A DNA stretch of 64,000 bases, taken from NCBI GenBank assembly GCA_965219485.1, contig OZ244774.1, positions 372,001-436,000 of the forward strand, given 5' to 3'. The stretch is from UBA8337 sp937907245 (GTDB lineage Bacteria > Pseudomonadota > Alphaproteobacteria > RS24). This document shows, piece after piece, positions 33,436 to 42,274 of this stretch; the stretch's first letter is position 1, and the number at the start of each line of letters is the position of its first letter. A model generated the notes under the pieces. The model did no database searches. It was not told the DNA's origin and worked only from the letters and a program-made list of their open reading frames with translations. The translations under genes were made by a program, and so were the position numbers.

Positions 33436-35495
33436 CAATCTCAGCTGTTCTCTCCAGGCCTAGCTTTTGGATAGGGTGCGCCTTGCGCGGCCTTTTGCTA
33501 GCGGCCTTTGTGCCGGTGGCGGCCAGCGATTTATATGTCCCGTTTTTTGAGGCGACGGTAGGCCAGTCGTTGTTTGACCCCTGGCTTGTCTGGGCAAACC
33601 TTGGTGGCCAGGCGGCGGCCTTTCCTTATGGCTTTGCTATGTGGCTAGTGTTTTTGCCAGGTTTCGCTTTGCAGGCAATCTTGCCGATTGAAGGCTTAAC
33701 GCTATATTTTGCAACCCTGTTTATTTGGGAATTTGCCCTTTTACTGGTTCTTGCCCGCCTGGTCGATGAGAAGGCTCGGCGTGTCCTGACCTTGTTTTGG
33801 CTGTCGCCGATAACGCTCGTGGCGACCTATGTTTATGGATATAATGATATTGTCGCCGTTGGGTTCCTCATGGCCGCTATTTTGTGCCTTCACAATCGGC
33901 GCTGGGTCTGGGCCGGTTTGTTTCTGGCCTTTGCGGTATCTGCCAAACTCAGCATGATGGTTGCGCTACCGATTGTGGCTCTTTATTTTATCAATAAGCC
34001 GCCCGTCCGCAAACATAGTGTAAAAATTGCGCTGGCTTTTACCGCTGGTTTTGGCGCCCTCAGCATTCCTTTTTTGGCTTCGGATGTGGCTCTCGGTTTT
34101 GTTAGCGGCAATTCTGAGATGGGCACTCTGGCCAATTATGCGGTGAGCTTTGGCGGGGCGACTATTCTATTATTGCCGCTCGGCTTTGTTTTGTTCTTAT
34201 ATTGGATTTGGCGCGCTCGTAGGCTGAGTTTCAATATGTTTGTTTCTTTCCTCGGCGTCACGTTTTTGGCGCTGGCTTTATTGACCCCCGGAAGTGCTGG
34301 TTGGTTTGTCTGGAGCCTACCGTTCTTGGTTCTTTATCAAACACAAAGTGGATTGGTGGCGATACGCCTTGGCTATCTCTATGCCATTTTGTTTACGCTA
34401 AACGCCTTGGTTCACAAGCCAGCGGTTTTGGGGTCGGGGTCCGAAGTTGATCTGTTTGCCGCAGTAAATTTAAACTTTCTCTCCGCGCCTTTCGTGCAAT
34501 CGGGGCTCGTCACTTTATTGGTCACCCTTGGGGTAATTATTGGGCTTCGGATGTGGCGCGAGTCGATTTCTCAAAATGCGTTTTTCCGGGTTAGCCAACG
34601 ACCGTTCATGCTGGCCATCGCGGGCGATTCTGGGGCTGGTAAAGACACTCTGGCGGAAGCGATTATCGATGTCTTTGGCAGCCATTCGGCTACTAATTTG
34701 TCGGGCGATGATTACCATCGCTATGACCGTCAAAAACCCATGTGGCAGGTGATGACGCATCTTAACCCGGCGGCCAATAACCTCGAGGGCTTTACCGGCG
34801 ATATTGAAAAACTGCGGGCGGGTAAGACTATCTTGAAACGCCATTACGATCATGCGACGGGCAAACTTAGTCGTCCCGAAAAACTGGCTTCGCGCGATTT
34901 CGTTATCGCATCAGGCCTGCATGCTTTTTTCTCGGCCAAGCAATCGGCTTTGTTTGATCTGAAGATATACCTCGCCATTGATGAGGGTTTGCGCCGTGGG
35001 TACAAAATTCACCGGGATACTGTGTTGCGCGGAAAGTCATTGGAAAGCACTCTGGAGGCCTTGGAGTCGCGGCGTGCAGATTTTGAGAACTTTGTCGCGC
35101 CCCAAGAAGATCAAGCCGATATTGTGTTCTCCTTGCAGCCTGAACAGGCTTTGCCGGAGAGCGGCTCTCTCGACGATGTCAATCTTAGGCTGAAGGCGAA
35201 ATTTGCTTCTGGTAATAATGAAGAACTTTTGGCCCGAATTCTGACCGGCCTTTTGATGTGCGAGGTCAGCACCAAACGAGACCGCGCCAATGGAAATGTG
35301 GAAATGACGATATCGGGTGATATTCGCGCAACCGATATTGCCATGGCCGTCGATCTTGTGTGCCCTAATTTGATGGAGTTTTTTGATGAAGCGCCGCAAT
35401 GGAAATCGGGCATGACGGGCGTTATGCAATTGGTTACCTTAATGGTTATCGCTAGCCAAATGGCGGCACGAGGAAGTTATGAAAATTCTATCTAA
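33432..35495 (+). CDS. membrane GT-C-like glycosyltransferase fused to a phosphoribulokinase-like kinase
   Basis: A 687-residue two-part protein starting at ATG 33432 (ATGA overlap with the GDPD-like gene). Residues about 1-375 form some 9-10 membrane helices with GT-C-type features (an acidic first loop around ASDLYVPFFEA and a YGYNDI motif near 135-140), like polyprenyl-phosphate-dependent mannosyltransferases. Residues about 391-570 form a P-loop kinase: Walker A GDSGAGKDT at 398-406, DDYHRYDR at 426-433, LNPAANNLEGF, HYDHATGKLSRPE and an ASGLHAFF block. These match phosphoribulokinase more closely than uridine kinase. The last ~115 residues are unassigned. The junction is continuous in one frame with no stop or slippery run. 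Such a fusion is unfamiliar to me. It sits between GDPD-like and HAD genes in one coupled operon. Confidence 0.78.
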   Translation: MTISAVLSRPSFWIGCALRGLLLAAFVPVAASDLYVPFFEATVGQSLFDPWLVWANLGGQAAAFPYGFAMWLVFLPGFALQAILPIEGLTLYFATLFIWEFALLLVLARLVDEKARRVLTLFWLSPITLVATYVYGYNDIVAVGFLMAAILCLHNRRWVWAGLFLAFAVSAKLSMMVALPIVALYFINKPPVRKHSVKIALAFTAGFGALSIPFLASDVALGFVSGNSEMGTLANYAVSFGGATILLLPLGFVLFLYWIWRARRLSFNMFVSFLGVTFLALALLTPGSAGWFVWSLPFLVLYQTQSGLVAIRLGYLYAILFTLNALVHKPAVLGSGSEVDLFAAVNLNFLSAPFVQSGLVTLLVTLGVIIGLRMWRESISQNAFFRVSQRPFMLAIAGDSGAGKDTLAEAIIDVFGSHSATNLSGDDYHRYDRQKPMWQVMTHLNPAANNLEGFTGDIEKLRAGKTILKRHYDHATGKLSRPEKLASRDFVIASGLHAFFSAKQSALFDLKIYLAIDEGLRRGYKIHRDTVLRGKSLESTLEALESRRADFENFVAPQEDQADIVFSLQPEQALPESGSLDDVNLRLKAKFASGNNEELLARILTGLLMCEVSTKRDRANGNVEMTISGDIRATDIAMAVDLVCPNLMEFFDEAPQWKSGMTGVMQLVTLMVIASQMAARGSYENSI

Positions 35496-36228
35496 AGTTG
35501 TGTTAAGCGAGGCGCCGTCTGCGATTTTTGTGGATCTAGACAATACGCTTTACCCATATGACCCAGGTCATACAGCTGGATTAGCTGCCGTCGGCGATAA
35601 GTTGAAGACCGACTTTGATGTTCAGCCCGAGCAATTTAAAATCTTGTTTGATGCAGCTCGCAAAAGCGTGAAAGCCCGCTTAGGCGATGCGCCTTCTGCG
35701 CGCAGTCGACTGCTGTATTTCCAAGAGCTGCTCGAGTCCATTGGTTTGGGAGCGGCTGTGCTAAAGGCGCTTGATTATGAGCAAACCTATTGGCGTCGTT
35801 TTTTGCGACACAGCTATTTGTTTGAAGGCGTCACCGATTTTTTCGAGGAAGCGCGTTTGCGTAGCATTCCTGTCGTTCTCATTACCAATTTGACAGCGCA
35901 AATTCAGTTTCAAAAACTAATCTATCTCGGTATTGAAGAGGCCTTTGATTTTGTCATTACGAGTGAACAAATTGGCGCCGAAAAACCCAAGCCTGAAATC
36001 TTTCATGCCGCTGTGGCCAAAGTTAATTGTGAGCCCAGCAAAATATGGATGATTGGAGACGATTTGGAGTGCGATATGGCTGGTAGCAAGCAGGCTTTGG
36101 GGTGCGTTAGCTTTTTGAAAACCAATGGGTCACGCCCCCCAAAGGCAAGCCTTGCGAATGTTGATGTCACTTTTGACGATTTCTCGAAATTGACGGAAAC
36201 ATTAACTAAATTGGAAGTTGCGAAATGA
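35479..36228 (+). CDS. HAD-superfamily phosphatase (subfamily IA, pyrimidine-5'-nucleotidase-like)
   Basis: A 249-residue HAD hydrolase. Motif I is FVDLDNTLYPYD with nucleophile Asp19 and acid/base Asp21. Motif II is LITNLTA. The motif III lysine is in GAEKPKPEIF. Motif IV is MIGDDLECDMAGS. The helical cap after motif I and the NTLYPYD sequence are typical of SDT1-like pyrimidine 5'-nucleotidases and small phosphosugar phosphatases. It begins inside the kinase-fusion gene (17-bp overlap) and its own stop overlaps the aldolase start by 4 bp, so it is strictly co-translated. It probably removes a phosphate from the product of the aldolase or kinase. The exact substrate is unknown. Confidence 0.83.
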   Translation: MKILSKVVLSEAPSAIFVDLDNTLYPYDPGHTAGLAAVGDKLKTDFDVQPEQFKILFDAARKSVKARLGDAPSARSRLLYFQELLESIGLGAAVLKALDYEQTYWRRFLRHSYLFEGVTDFFEEARLRSIPVVLITNLTAQIQFQKLIYLGIEEAFDFVITSEQIGAEKPKPEIFHAAVAKVNCEPSKIWMIGDDLECDMAGSKQALGCVSFLKTNGSRPPKASLANVDVTFDDFSKLTETLTKLEVAK

Positions 36229-37262
36229 GCATCGCGCCCACGTCTCACGGCGATGACCTCCTTGCCCTTTGCGCCCGCGTTGGCCGAGATCGTTTGTTGG
36301 TGCAAGGCGGCGGCGGCAATGCTTCTTGGAAACAAGCGGATACCCTCTGGGTAAAAGCGTCTGGCACGCGTTTATCGGAAGCGGAAGAAAAGCCCATTTT
36401 TGTGGCCGTAGATTTGCAGCCCGTTCGGGAACGTCTGCAAAAAGGTGATTTTTCGACCCAACCCAAGGCGGCGGATGGCGGTGATTTGCGCCCCTCTATT
36501 GAAACCCTATTGCATGCGCTCATGCCGCAAAAATATGTTCTCCATGTGCATGCCATTGACCCTTTGGCTTTATTGGTAGGCCATAATCCGCGAGCTGCAT
36601 TTGCGGCAGCTCTACCTAGCGATATCGCTTGGTGTCTTGTCGATTATTTCAAACCGGGAGCTGACTTGGCTCAAGCGGTGAGCGCGGCGGCTGATGATTT
36701 GGGGGCCATGGATTTGGTGTTGCTGGCCAATCATGGAATTGTGGTGGCCGCCGAAACGGTAAGCGAATTGGACAAAAAACTAGCGCAGATTATCGCGTGT
36801 GTTCGCCAACCCGTGCAGCTAAAAGCCTCGGCAAGTTCTGGTGCAGCTGGCCTGCCAGAAGCTCTGGCGGGGCACTATGCTTGGTCAAAAGATGAAAACC
36901 TAGATGTTTTGGCTAGGGATGCGGCAGCGCTGGAGATGGCGAAAACAGCATGGGTTTTATATCCAGATCACGCGGTGTTTTTGGGCCCGCGTGCGGTCTG
37001 TTGTTCTTTGGAACGCTTAGGGGGCGAGGCCCCAACGCTTATCGAAAATGCGCCAGACTTTATTTTGGTTGAAGGGGAAGGGGTGCTGGTGTCCGGCACG
37101 GCCACGCAAGCCGCCCGCGAGCAATTGCTGTGTTACGCAGATGTGGTCGTTCGGCTGCCCGTCGATAGCAGGCCCGTGCCTTTGAAAGATTCAGATGTGG
37201 CTGACCTATTGGATTGGGATGCAGAAAAATATCGTCAATCTCTGGCGGCGGCACAATTATAG
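36225..37262 (+). CDS. class II aldolase/adducin-domain protein
   Basis: A 345-residue protein whose N-terminal two-thirds is a class II (zinc) aldolase domain. The predicted ligands and catalytic residue are all present: Glu93 in RPSIETLLHAL, His107 and His109 in VLHVHAID, and His170 in LLANHGIVV. The early GGGGNASWK loop is the usual phosphate-binding stretch. The C-terminal part (about 220-345) resembles the extra region seen in longer family members. Such enzymes cleave or form ketose phosphates using dihydroxyacetone phosphate. It is the last gene of the coupled operon and is convergent, 1 bp apart, with the frameshifted GT-C gene. In a glycan locus it more likely builds or trims a small sugar phosphate than feeds catabolism. 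Confidence 0.82.
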   Translation: MSIAPTSHGDDLLALCARVGRDRLLVQGGGGNASWKQADTLWVKASGTRLSEAEEKPIFVAVDLQPVRERLQKGDFSTQPKAADGGDLRPSIETLLHALMPQKYVLHVHAIDPLALLVGHNPRAAFAAALPSDIAWCLVDYFKPGADLAQAVSAAADDLGAMDLVLLANHGIVVAAETVSELDKKLAQIIACVRQPVQLKASASSGAAGLPEALAGHYAWSKDENLDVLARDAAALEMAKTAWVLYPDHAVFLGPRAVCCSLERLGGEAPTLIENAPDFILVEGEGVLVSGTATQAAREQLLCYADVVVRLPVDSRPVPLKDSDVADLLDWDAEKYRQSLAAAQL

Positions 37263-37263
37263 A

Positions 37264-38851
37264 CTATGGAGCTTGACTGATTTTTTGCCAGATTGCCAAA
37301 TCATCTCGATTTAGAACCAATTTATAACATGGTGCCGTTTGGCAGCTGCCATGCGGCGCGCGCAAGCGTGGCATCGCTAGCGCATAGGCCTCGTTCATCT
37401 CAAGGTCATGTTCAGACCGTGGTTTTGACGATGTCTCGACAATTTGACCTTGGACGAGGATGGCGTGCGGGGCCTTTGACCAGAGGTGATAGGGCCCCCA
37501 ATAATTCTCGATAGAATAGGCCTGCGTAGATGCGACTTGATAAAGGCGCGGGTCGAAGTGAATAAGCCAAGGCTTGGAGGCGGACGGCAGATTTTGTAAA
37601 TAATTTTGCGCGTGGGCATATTGAGTTTCGAGAAGCAATTGCTGTGTTGCGTTAGGGCGAGGCAATTGAGTTTGATATCGATTGTCCTGCACAACGTAAG
37701 CATTGGCGCATATCGCCAATAATCCAAGCATATAGATAGCCCGCACTGTTTTGCGAAACCCGCCAGTGTTTCGTTGCTGCGCTAGGTGCAAGTTCAGACC
37801 CGCGATTAGCAGCACATAGCTAGGCCACAAGTAATGCCCCCATAGTCTTGGGGTCGTAAAGACAACCGACAAAAACCAAGTGAGGGCAATGCCGAAAAGA
37901 AGCACGCTAAGAGGCAAGCTTTGCCGCAGCCCCTTGGGCACACGGCGAATGAGAAAGGCGCTTGCCAAGGCGAATAGAGCGCCAAAAGCGACGACATTTA
38001 GGTATCCCCCGACGGCTTGTGGAAAGCCTTTGAGCCATAAAACAATGGGCAGCCCCAGAATGTCTGAGCCATGCGTAGAATTGCCCACGATGAAATGAAG
38101 ATAGACTTCCCAGCCATAAGGGATAACCAGCAGTATCGGCACATTGGCTAACATGGAGAGGCCAAAGCCGCCGATAATCCGCCATGTATTGGCTTTCGTC
38201 AGGCTTGTTTGGTGTGTCTCCAAGGCGCGTCCGAATAGCGCTAGAGGCCAGCCAAACAGCCAACACGGGAAGGGCAAAAAGAGACGATAGTTTGAACCCC
38301 ATAGCCAGCCCGATAAAAAGCCCCGCGATAAGAGGACGATGTTTGGATAGAGCCAGAAGACCGATCAATAGGCACAAGACTTGCGGCGCATCGGGCTTTG
38401 GCAGGGTGGCGAAATATTCTGTATAGGGCAGGCTCATAATTGTTATGGCCGCTAGGGCCGACGCCAAACTATAGCGCCCCATTTTGAAGACCAATAAAGC
38501 GCTAGCCAAAATAGACAGATAGAAGAACAGGCGGATAGAGGAAATAAAACCCCTCTCGCCCCAAAAAACCTCTGCAACACCCGCAAAGGAAGCAGGTAAA
38601 ACATACATCAATCGGCCATAGCGGAAGTCGGAACCGACGAGTGCCACAATCAAGTCCACGGGCCCTCGCGCTTGCGTAACCGGCTTTATTTGATCGTAGG
38701 AAATACGTTCATCCATATGCAGTAGAAAACGCCCATCATTGAACTCGGTGATGGCAGGCCAAACCAAAACAAACCCATGCCCTATAATAAAACCTAGCAG
38801 CAGCAGCTTTGGAAAGAACCGGGCAACAAGTGTTTTGTTAGGCTGGCTCAT
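37264..38851 (-). pseudogene. membrane glycosyltransferase (GT-C/ArnT-like), split by a frameshift
   Basis: Two minus-strand frames together make one polytopic membrane protein of about 529 residues. The upstream part starts at ATG 38851 (MSQPNKTLVARF), has an early acidic motif LLHMDERISYD and helices up to LIGLALGFK-like MGFKLSSLFALPVLAVWLA. It then runs into non-membrane sequence. The downstream part continues in the next frame from about 38,280 with NTWRIIGGFGLSMLANVPIL and several more helices, ending in a soluble domain at 37264. The total length implies one extra base. The AAAAA run at 38,276-38,280 is a likely place, but any site between about 38,225 and 38,280 fits. It is either real inactivation or a base-calling error. 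Donor and acceptor are unknown. Confidence 0.75.
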
Positions 38852-38861
38852 GTGCTCAGCC

Positions 38862-39902
38862 CTATTTGCTTTTGACGGATAATTTTTTTGTCACGAAGCC
38901 GTAGTAGAAAAATGGCAGTAGAATGAAAACAACGCCTGCAACAAAGCCGCCGAACTGACTGAGCACAAAGCCCGACCAGAACAAAACGTCAGCCATAATC
39001 AGCATGACGATTAATGTAATCCGCGCAGATAGGCCGGTGTCCATTAGTAAATGATGCAAATGCGTGCGGTCTGGCGCCATGGGCGATAGGCCCTGGCGCA
39101 GGCGGCGATAAATCAGGGTGAGCGTATCGACAACCGGCAAGGCGACCATCCAAGGCACGAGGGAGGTGGGGAGTGTGTCCGTCAGGGGCTGGCGTTGGCT
39201 GGCCAATATGAGATGATAGGCGAGAAATAGCCCAAGAATCATCGATCCCGTGTCGCCCAAAAAGACTTTCTGACTTTTTATCAGCCCTATATTGAGCAAG
39301 AAAAATCCCAGTATGGCAGCGCTAAAGACAATTACTTCCAGCAGCACATCGTCACCCAAGGGCCGACCAATGAGTTGCATGGCCATTACCAGATGCGCGA
39401 GAGCCATCAGCGCAAGACTGGCGGCTAGCCCATCGATGCCATCACTCATGTTCAGGGCATTGATTAAACCGACGATGGCGATCAGCGTGAGCGGATATCC
39501 CCAAATGCCCAGCAATAGTTCTCCGCCACCTGGCAAGCTGCCAAGCGAGGCGATGTGAATGTCGCCAGCGAACATAAGAATAAAGGCGGCGCCAACTTGG
39601 CCGAGTAATTTATAGGTAGGTTTTAAATCATACCGGTCGTCGCAAAGGCCCAAGACCAATAATAAAGCCATCGCGATTATCAGGGGAGCGTTGAGCGCGG
39701 ATAAATAAACCAAAACAGCGCTAAAAGTGAGGAAGATGACCACGCCGCCCAGCAGCGGAATGTCGCCGGTGTGGGTTTTGCGTCCGCCAGGCTTGTCGAC
39801 CAGCCCATGGCGAGCGGCGAGTGGCCTTAGGATAAAGCTCAGGGTGAGGCTTATGGCTACAGTGGCTAGGGCCAAAGTGCTTAAAAAAGGGCTTAAACTC
39901 AT
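38862..39902 (-). CDS. WecA-like undecaprenyl-phosphate N-acetylhexosamine-1-phosphate transferase
   Basis: A 346-residue GT4/MraY-family membrane enzyme that should transfer a HexNAc-1-phosphate from UDP-HexNAc to undecaprenyl phosphate, starting the lipid-linked unit. Conserved blocks are GGRKTHTGDIPLLGGVVIF, the metal-site DDRYDL, NALNMSDGIDGLAASLAL, VFLGDTGSMILG and the HLHHLL loop (His-rich, in APDRTHLHHLLMD). About 10-11 membrane helices are visible. ATG 39902 (MSLSPFLSTLAL) is chosen. The longer frame adds a non-homologous leader. It lies 4 bp downstream of the ligase-family gene on the same strand. The sugar, GlcNAc or another HexNAc, is not determined. Confidence 0.9.
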   Translation of the reverse strand: MSLSPFLSTLALATVAISLTLSFILRPLAARHGLVDKPGGRKTHTGDIPLLGGVVIFLTFSAVLVYLSALNAPLIIAMALLLVLGLCDDRYDLKPTYKLLGQVGAAFILMFAGDIHIASLGSLPGGGELLLGIWGYPLTLIAIVGLINALNMSDGIDGLAASLALMALAHLVMAMQLIGRPLGDDVLLEVIVFSAAILGFFLLNIGLIKSQKVFLGDTGSMILGLFLAYHLILASQRQPLTDTLPTSLVPWMVALPVVDTLTLIYRRLRQGLSPMAPDRTHLHHLLMDTGLSARITLIVMLIMADVLFWSGFVLSQFGGFVAGVVFILLPFFYYGFVTKKLSVKSK

Positions 39903-39906
39903 GAGG

Positions 39907-41145
39907 CTATTCCGCCGTATTACTGGGCAGCAGTATAGCCGCACTCAAAGCACAAATTAACAGGCTGGCCATAAGCCAAGACTGCCAGAAATTATAGCTA
40001 AACATGAGCGTTCCCATGCCAGCGCCCCACGCCCCCATTCGCCAAATATTGGCTTTCGACTGTTGGCTGGGTAGCCATTTTCCAAGGACAAATAGGCATA
40101 AAATTCCGCCGATGATTCCGAGTTCAAACAATATCTGAAGCAGTAAATTATGGGCATGAGCGGCCACAGTTTGGTTTTTTATCGCCGAGGTGCAATGACC
40201 GTAGGAGCGCGACATTTTTCTGCATTCAGATACGTAGGCTTCTAGATTTTCGGGATTGAAATTACGGCTCGACTGCAAACCATGACCGAATAGAGACTTT
40301 GATAAAAACTCTTTTGAGTAAACATAATAAATCCACGACCGAATATTGGGGGCGGCGGAGTTATGTATGGCTTGGGGCAAATAGGTGGTGCTCCATTTTT
40401 CTTCAAAAGCACGAATGCTGAACGGAGCCATGAACAATAACGAAAGGGCAAAACTTGCCAGTATCAAAAAGCGGGTAACTTTCACCGAAAAATGAGCCAG
40501 CCCCAAAGCCAGCCATCCGAGTGTCATGGCCAAAGCGGCAGATTGGCTTTCCGAATAAAAAGCCACCGCCGTGCTGACGGCCAAAAGGGCAAAGGCTATG
40601 CGGGGTCGGCGCTGGACGATAGATCCAGCGTAAATAAAGACGAGAATAGCGACAATGGTGAGCGAGCGGTTGACTTGGCGTAGCAGCTCTAAAACCGGGC
40701 TGAGGGCATCGGCTAGGTTCGGCGCATATATCTGCCAGGGGCCGAGCAGTAAAGATAAGCCAAGGCCAAGGCTCAGTGAAATTGAAATGCGTCGGCGCCA
40801 AACACTTTTTTCTTCTTGTTCCAATTGTTCAAAGAGAAACAATAAGCTGATGGCAAAAAATAAACTTAAGAGGAGCTGAGCAAGTTTATTGCCCGCATCA
40901 TCGTGAAGGCTCCAAATAGCTGACAAACTTACCCAAGTCAGCAGGGCAAGCGGCCAAGCGTGAGATTTGAACCGAGACATGTTTGGCCATTTGTTTTGCA
41001 AAATAAGGGCTAAGAACGCAAAAACTCCGGCTAGAGCCAGAAGCACCGCAAAGCCTTTTATCGCCAGAGCTAAAAGCGGCCCTATGAGGACAAGCAAAAT
41101 TAGGCTCGTCGTAGAAAATTTTTGCGCCACAATCAGCCCTTTCAC
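39907..41145 (-). CDS. O-antigen ligase/polymerase (WaaL/Wzy-like, Wzy_C family)
   Basis: A 412-residue polytopic protein with about 11-12 predicted helices and a large periplasmic loop (about residues 250-330), the layout of the O-antigen ligase/polymerase superfamily. The motif HAHNLLLQILFELG near the end of that loop is the best-conserved signature (the catalytic-site His of WaaL-type enzymes). It would either polymerise repeat units (Wzy) or transfer glycan to lipid A-core (WaaL). Sequence alone does not separate these. It begins at GTG 41145. Only one such protein is seen in the window, so the partner activity may be encoded elsewhere. Confidence 0.82.
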   Translation of the reverse strand: MKGLIVAQKFSTTSLILLVLIGPLLALAIKGFAVLLALAGVFAFLALILQNKWPNMSRFKSHAWPLALLTWVSLSAIWSLHDDAGNKLAQLLLSLFFAISLLFLFEQLEQEEKSVWRRRISISLSLGLGLSLLLGPWQIYAPNLADALSPVLELLRQVNRSLTIVAILVFIYAGSIVQRRPRIAFALLAVSTAVAFYSESQSAALAMTLGWLALGLAHFSVKVTRFLILASFALSLLFMAPFSIRAFEEKWSTTYLPQAIHNSAAPNIRSWIYYVYSKEFLSKSLFGHGLQSSRNFNPENLEAYVSECRKMSRSYGHCTSAIKNQTVAAHAHNLLLQILFELGIIGGILCLFVLGKWLPSQQSKANIWRMGAWGAGMGTLMFSYNFWQSWLMASLLICALSAAILLPSNTAE

Positions 41146-41194
41146 TAACTTCTTATTATAGCTGGCTTATTCGGCCAGATTAAGGGTTAAATGT

Positions 41195-42274
41195 CTATAG
41201 GGCAAGAAAATCAGATAGATGTGACAGAGTTACGCCACCACTCAGCCGTTCGGCGTAATCTAGGCGGGCAGTGTCTCCCATGGCGCGGCGCAATTTCGGG
41301 TCGCTTAGGGCCTGTTGCAAGGCAGCATCTAGTTCTGCAGTGTTCAATGTATCGACGCACCAACCGGTTTCGCCATTGCGCACGGCCTCTGGCGCGCCGC
41401 CTGCCGTGCCCGCAATGGAGGGAACCCCGAAGCGAGCCGCTTCTGCGTAGCTAATGCCAAAACCCTCCAGGCTTTTGCCGTCTTGGAAGGATGGCATTAG
41501 ATAGATGTCGGCTTGCGCTAATAAATTATTTTTTTGTGTGTCTTCGACACGGCCCAATAAAGTGACTTTATTTTGCAACCCGAGGGCGGGAATTGCGGCC
41601 GCCAAAATATCGGCTTGAGGGCCGCTGCCGCCGATGGACCAGCGCCAATCTGGCAGAGTGGTATCGAGGCGGGCTAGGGCTTGCAGGCTTTGAAGCAGGC
41701 CTTTGCGGGCCTCTAAACGGCATATGGTAACCAATTCAATTGCGCCTTGGCGCGAGCGTTGTTTTTGCGCAATGCGCTTCGCGGCGTCCTTGGGCAGCAT
41801 ATAGGTTGGAGGAATGGCGACTGTTTTGGCGTGTTTCACCTGCCAGCCGCTCTTGACCAAATCTAGGGTAAACTCCGAGCTGGCCACAATATGGCTGGCG
41901 CGGTTTAGCGCTTTTTGCACTCGCTTGGCACGGCGGCCTGATTTTAAATACTCTTGCCCGTGCGCCAAAACAGCCAGTGTGCCTTTGTGGGGTGGCACGG
42001 CGGCGACGGATTTCCAACTGTCGCAAATAACCACATCCTCTGCCTTCAAGTGTTTTGCCAGCCAACGTCTTTTCATCATCGCTCGAAAGGGTTTAAGGCG
42101 TGTATTTTGGTGAATGCGATAAGGCGTGTTTGCCTCATAGGGTTTGTCGGGCAGAACGATGACATTTTGAGGGTCAGAAAGGGTTTGTGCGTATTTTTCG
42201 GCTAGGCTTTTCATCACCCCTTCCATTCCCCCGATTTGGGGCGGGAAGGTTTGCGTTACGATGAAAATCCTCAT
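41195..42274 (-). CDS. glycosyltransferase family 4 (GT-B)
   Basis: A 359-residue GT-B-fold retaining transferase. The N-terminal acceptor domain starts MRIFIVTQTFPPQIGGME. The C-terminal donor domain has VTICRLEARKGLLQSLQAL, SIGGSGPQADIL and the E-x7-E stretch in LEGFGISYAEAARFGVPSI. ATG 42274 overlaps the fcl stop by 3-4 bp (MRIF...), so it is translationally coupled to GDP-fucose synthase and may well use GDP-linked sugars such as GDP-fucose or GDP-mannose, which is inference. There is no membrane helix. Confidence 0.88.
   Translation of the reverse strand: MRIFIVTQTFPPQIGGMEGVMKSLAEKYAQTLSDPQNVIVLPDKPYEANTPYRIHQNTRLKPFRAMMKRRWLAKHLKAEDVVICDSWKSVAAVPPHKGTLAVLAHGQEYLKSGRRAKRVQKALNRASHIVASSEFTLDLVKSGWQVKHAKTVAIPPTYMLPKDAAKRIAQKQRSRQGAIELVTICRLEARKGLLQSLQALARLDTTLPDWRWSIGGSGPQADILAAAIPALGLQNKVTLLGRVEDTQKNNLLAQADIYLMPSFQDGKSLEGFGISYAEAARFGVPSIAGTAGGAPEAVRNGETGWCVDTLNTAELDAALQQALSDPKLRRAMGDTARLDYAERLSGGVTLSHLSDFLAL

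Noticed and set aside
33432..35495. Uridine kinase as the name for the fused kinase domain
   Set aside because: The DDYHRYDR, LNPAANN and HATGKL blocks match the phosphoribulokinase pattern better; substrate is left open.
37264..38851. Two separate membrane-protein genes
   Set aside because: The second frame would begin in the middle of a membrane helix without a ribosome binding site, and the two frames form one continuous GT-C-like protein.
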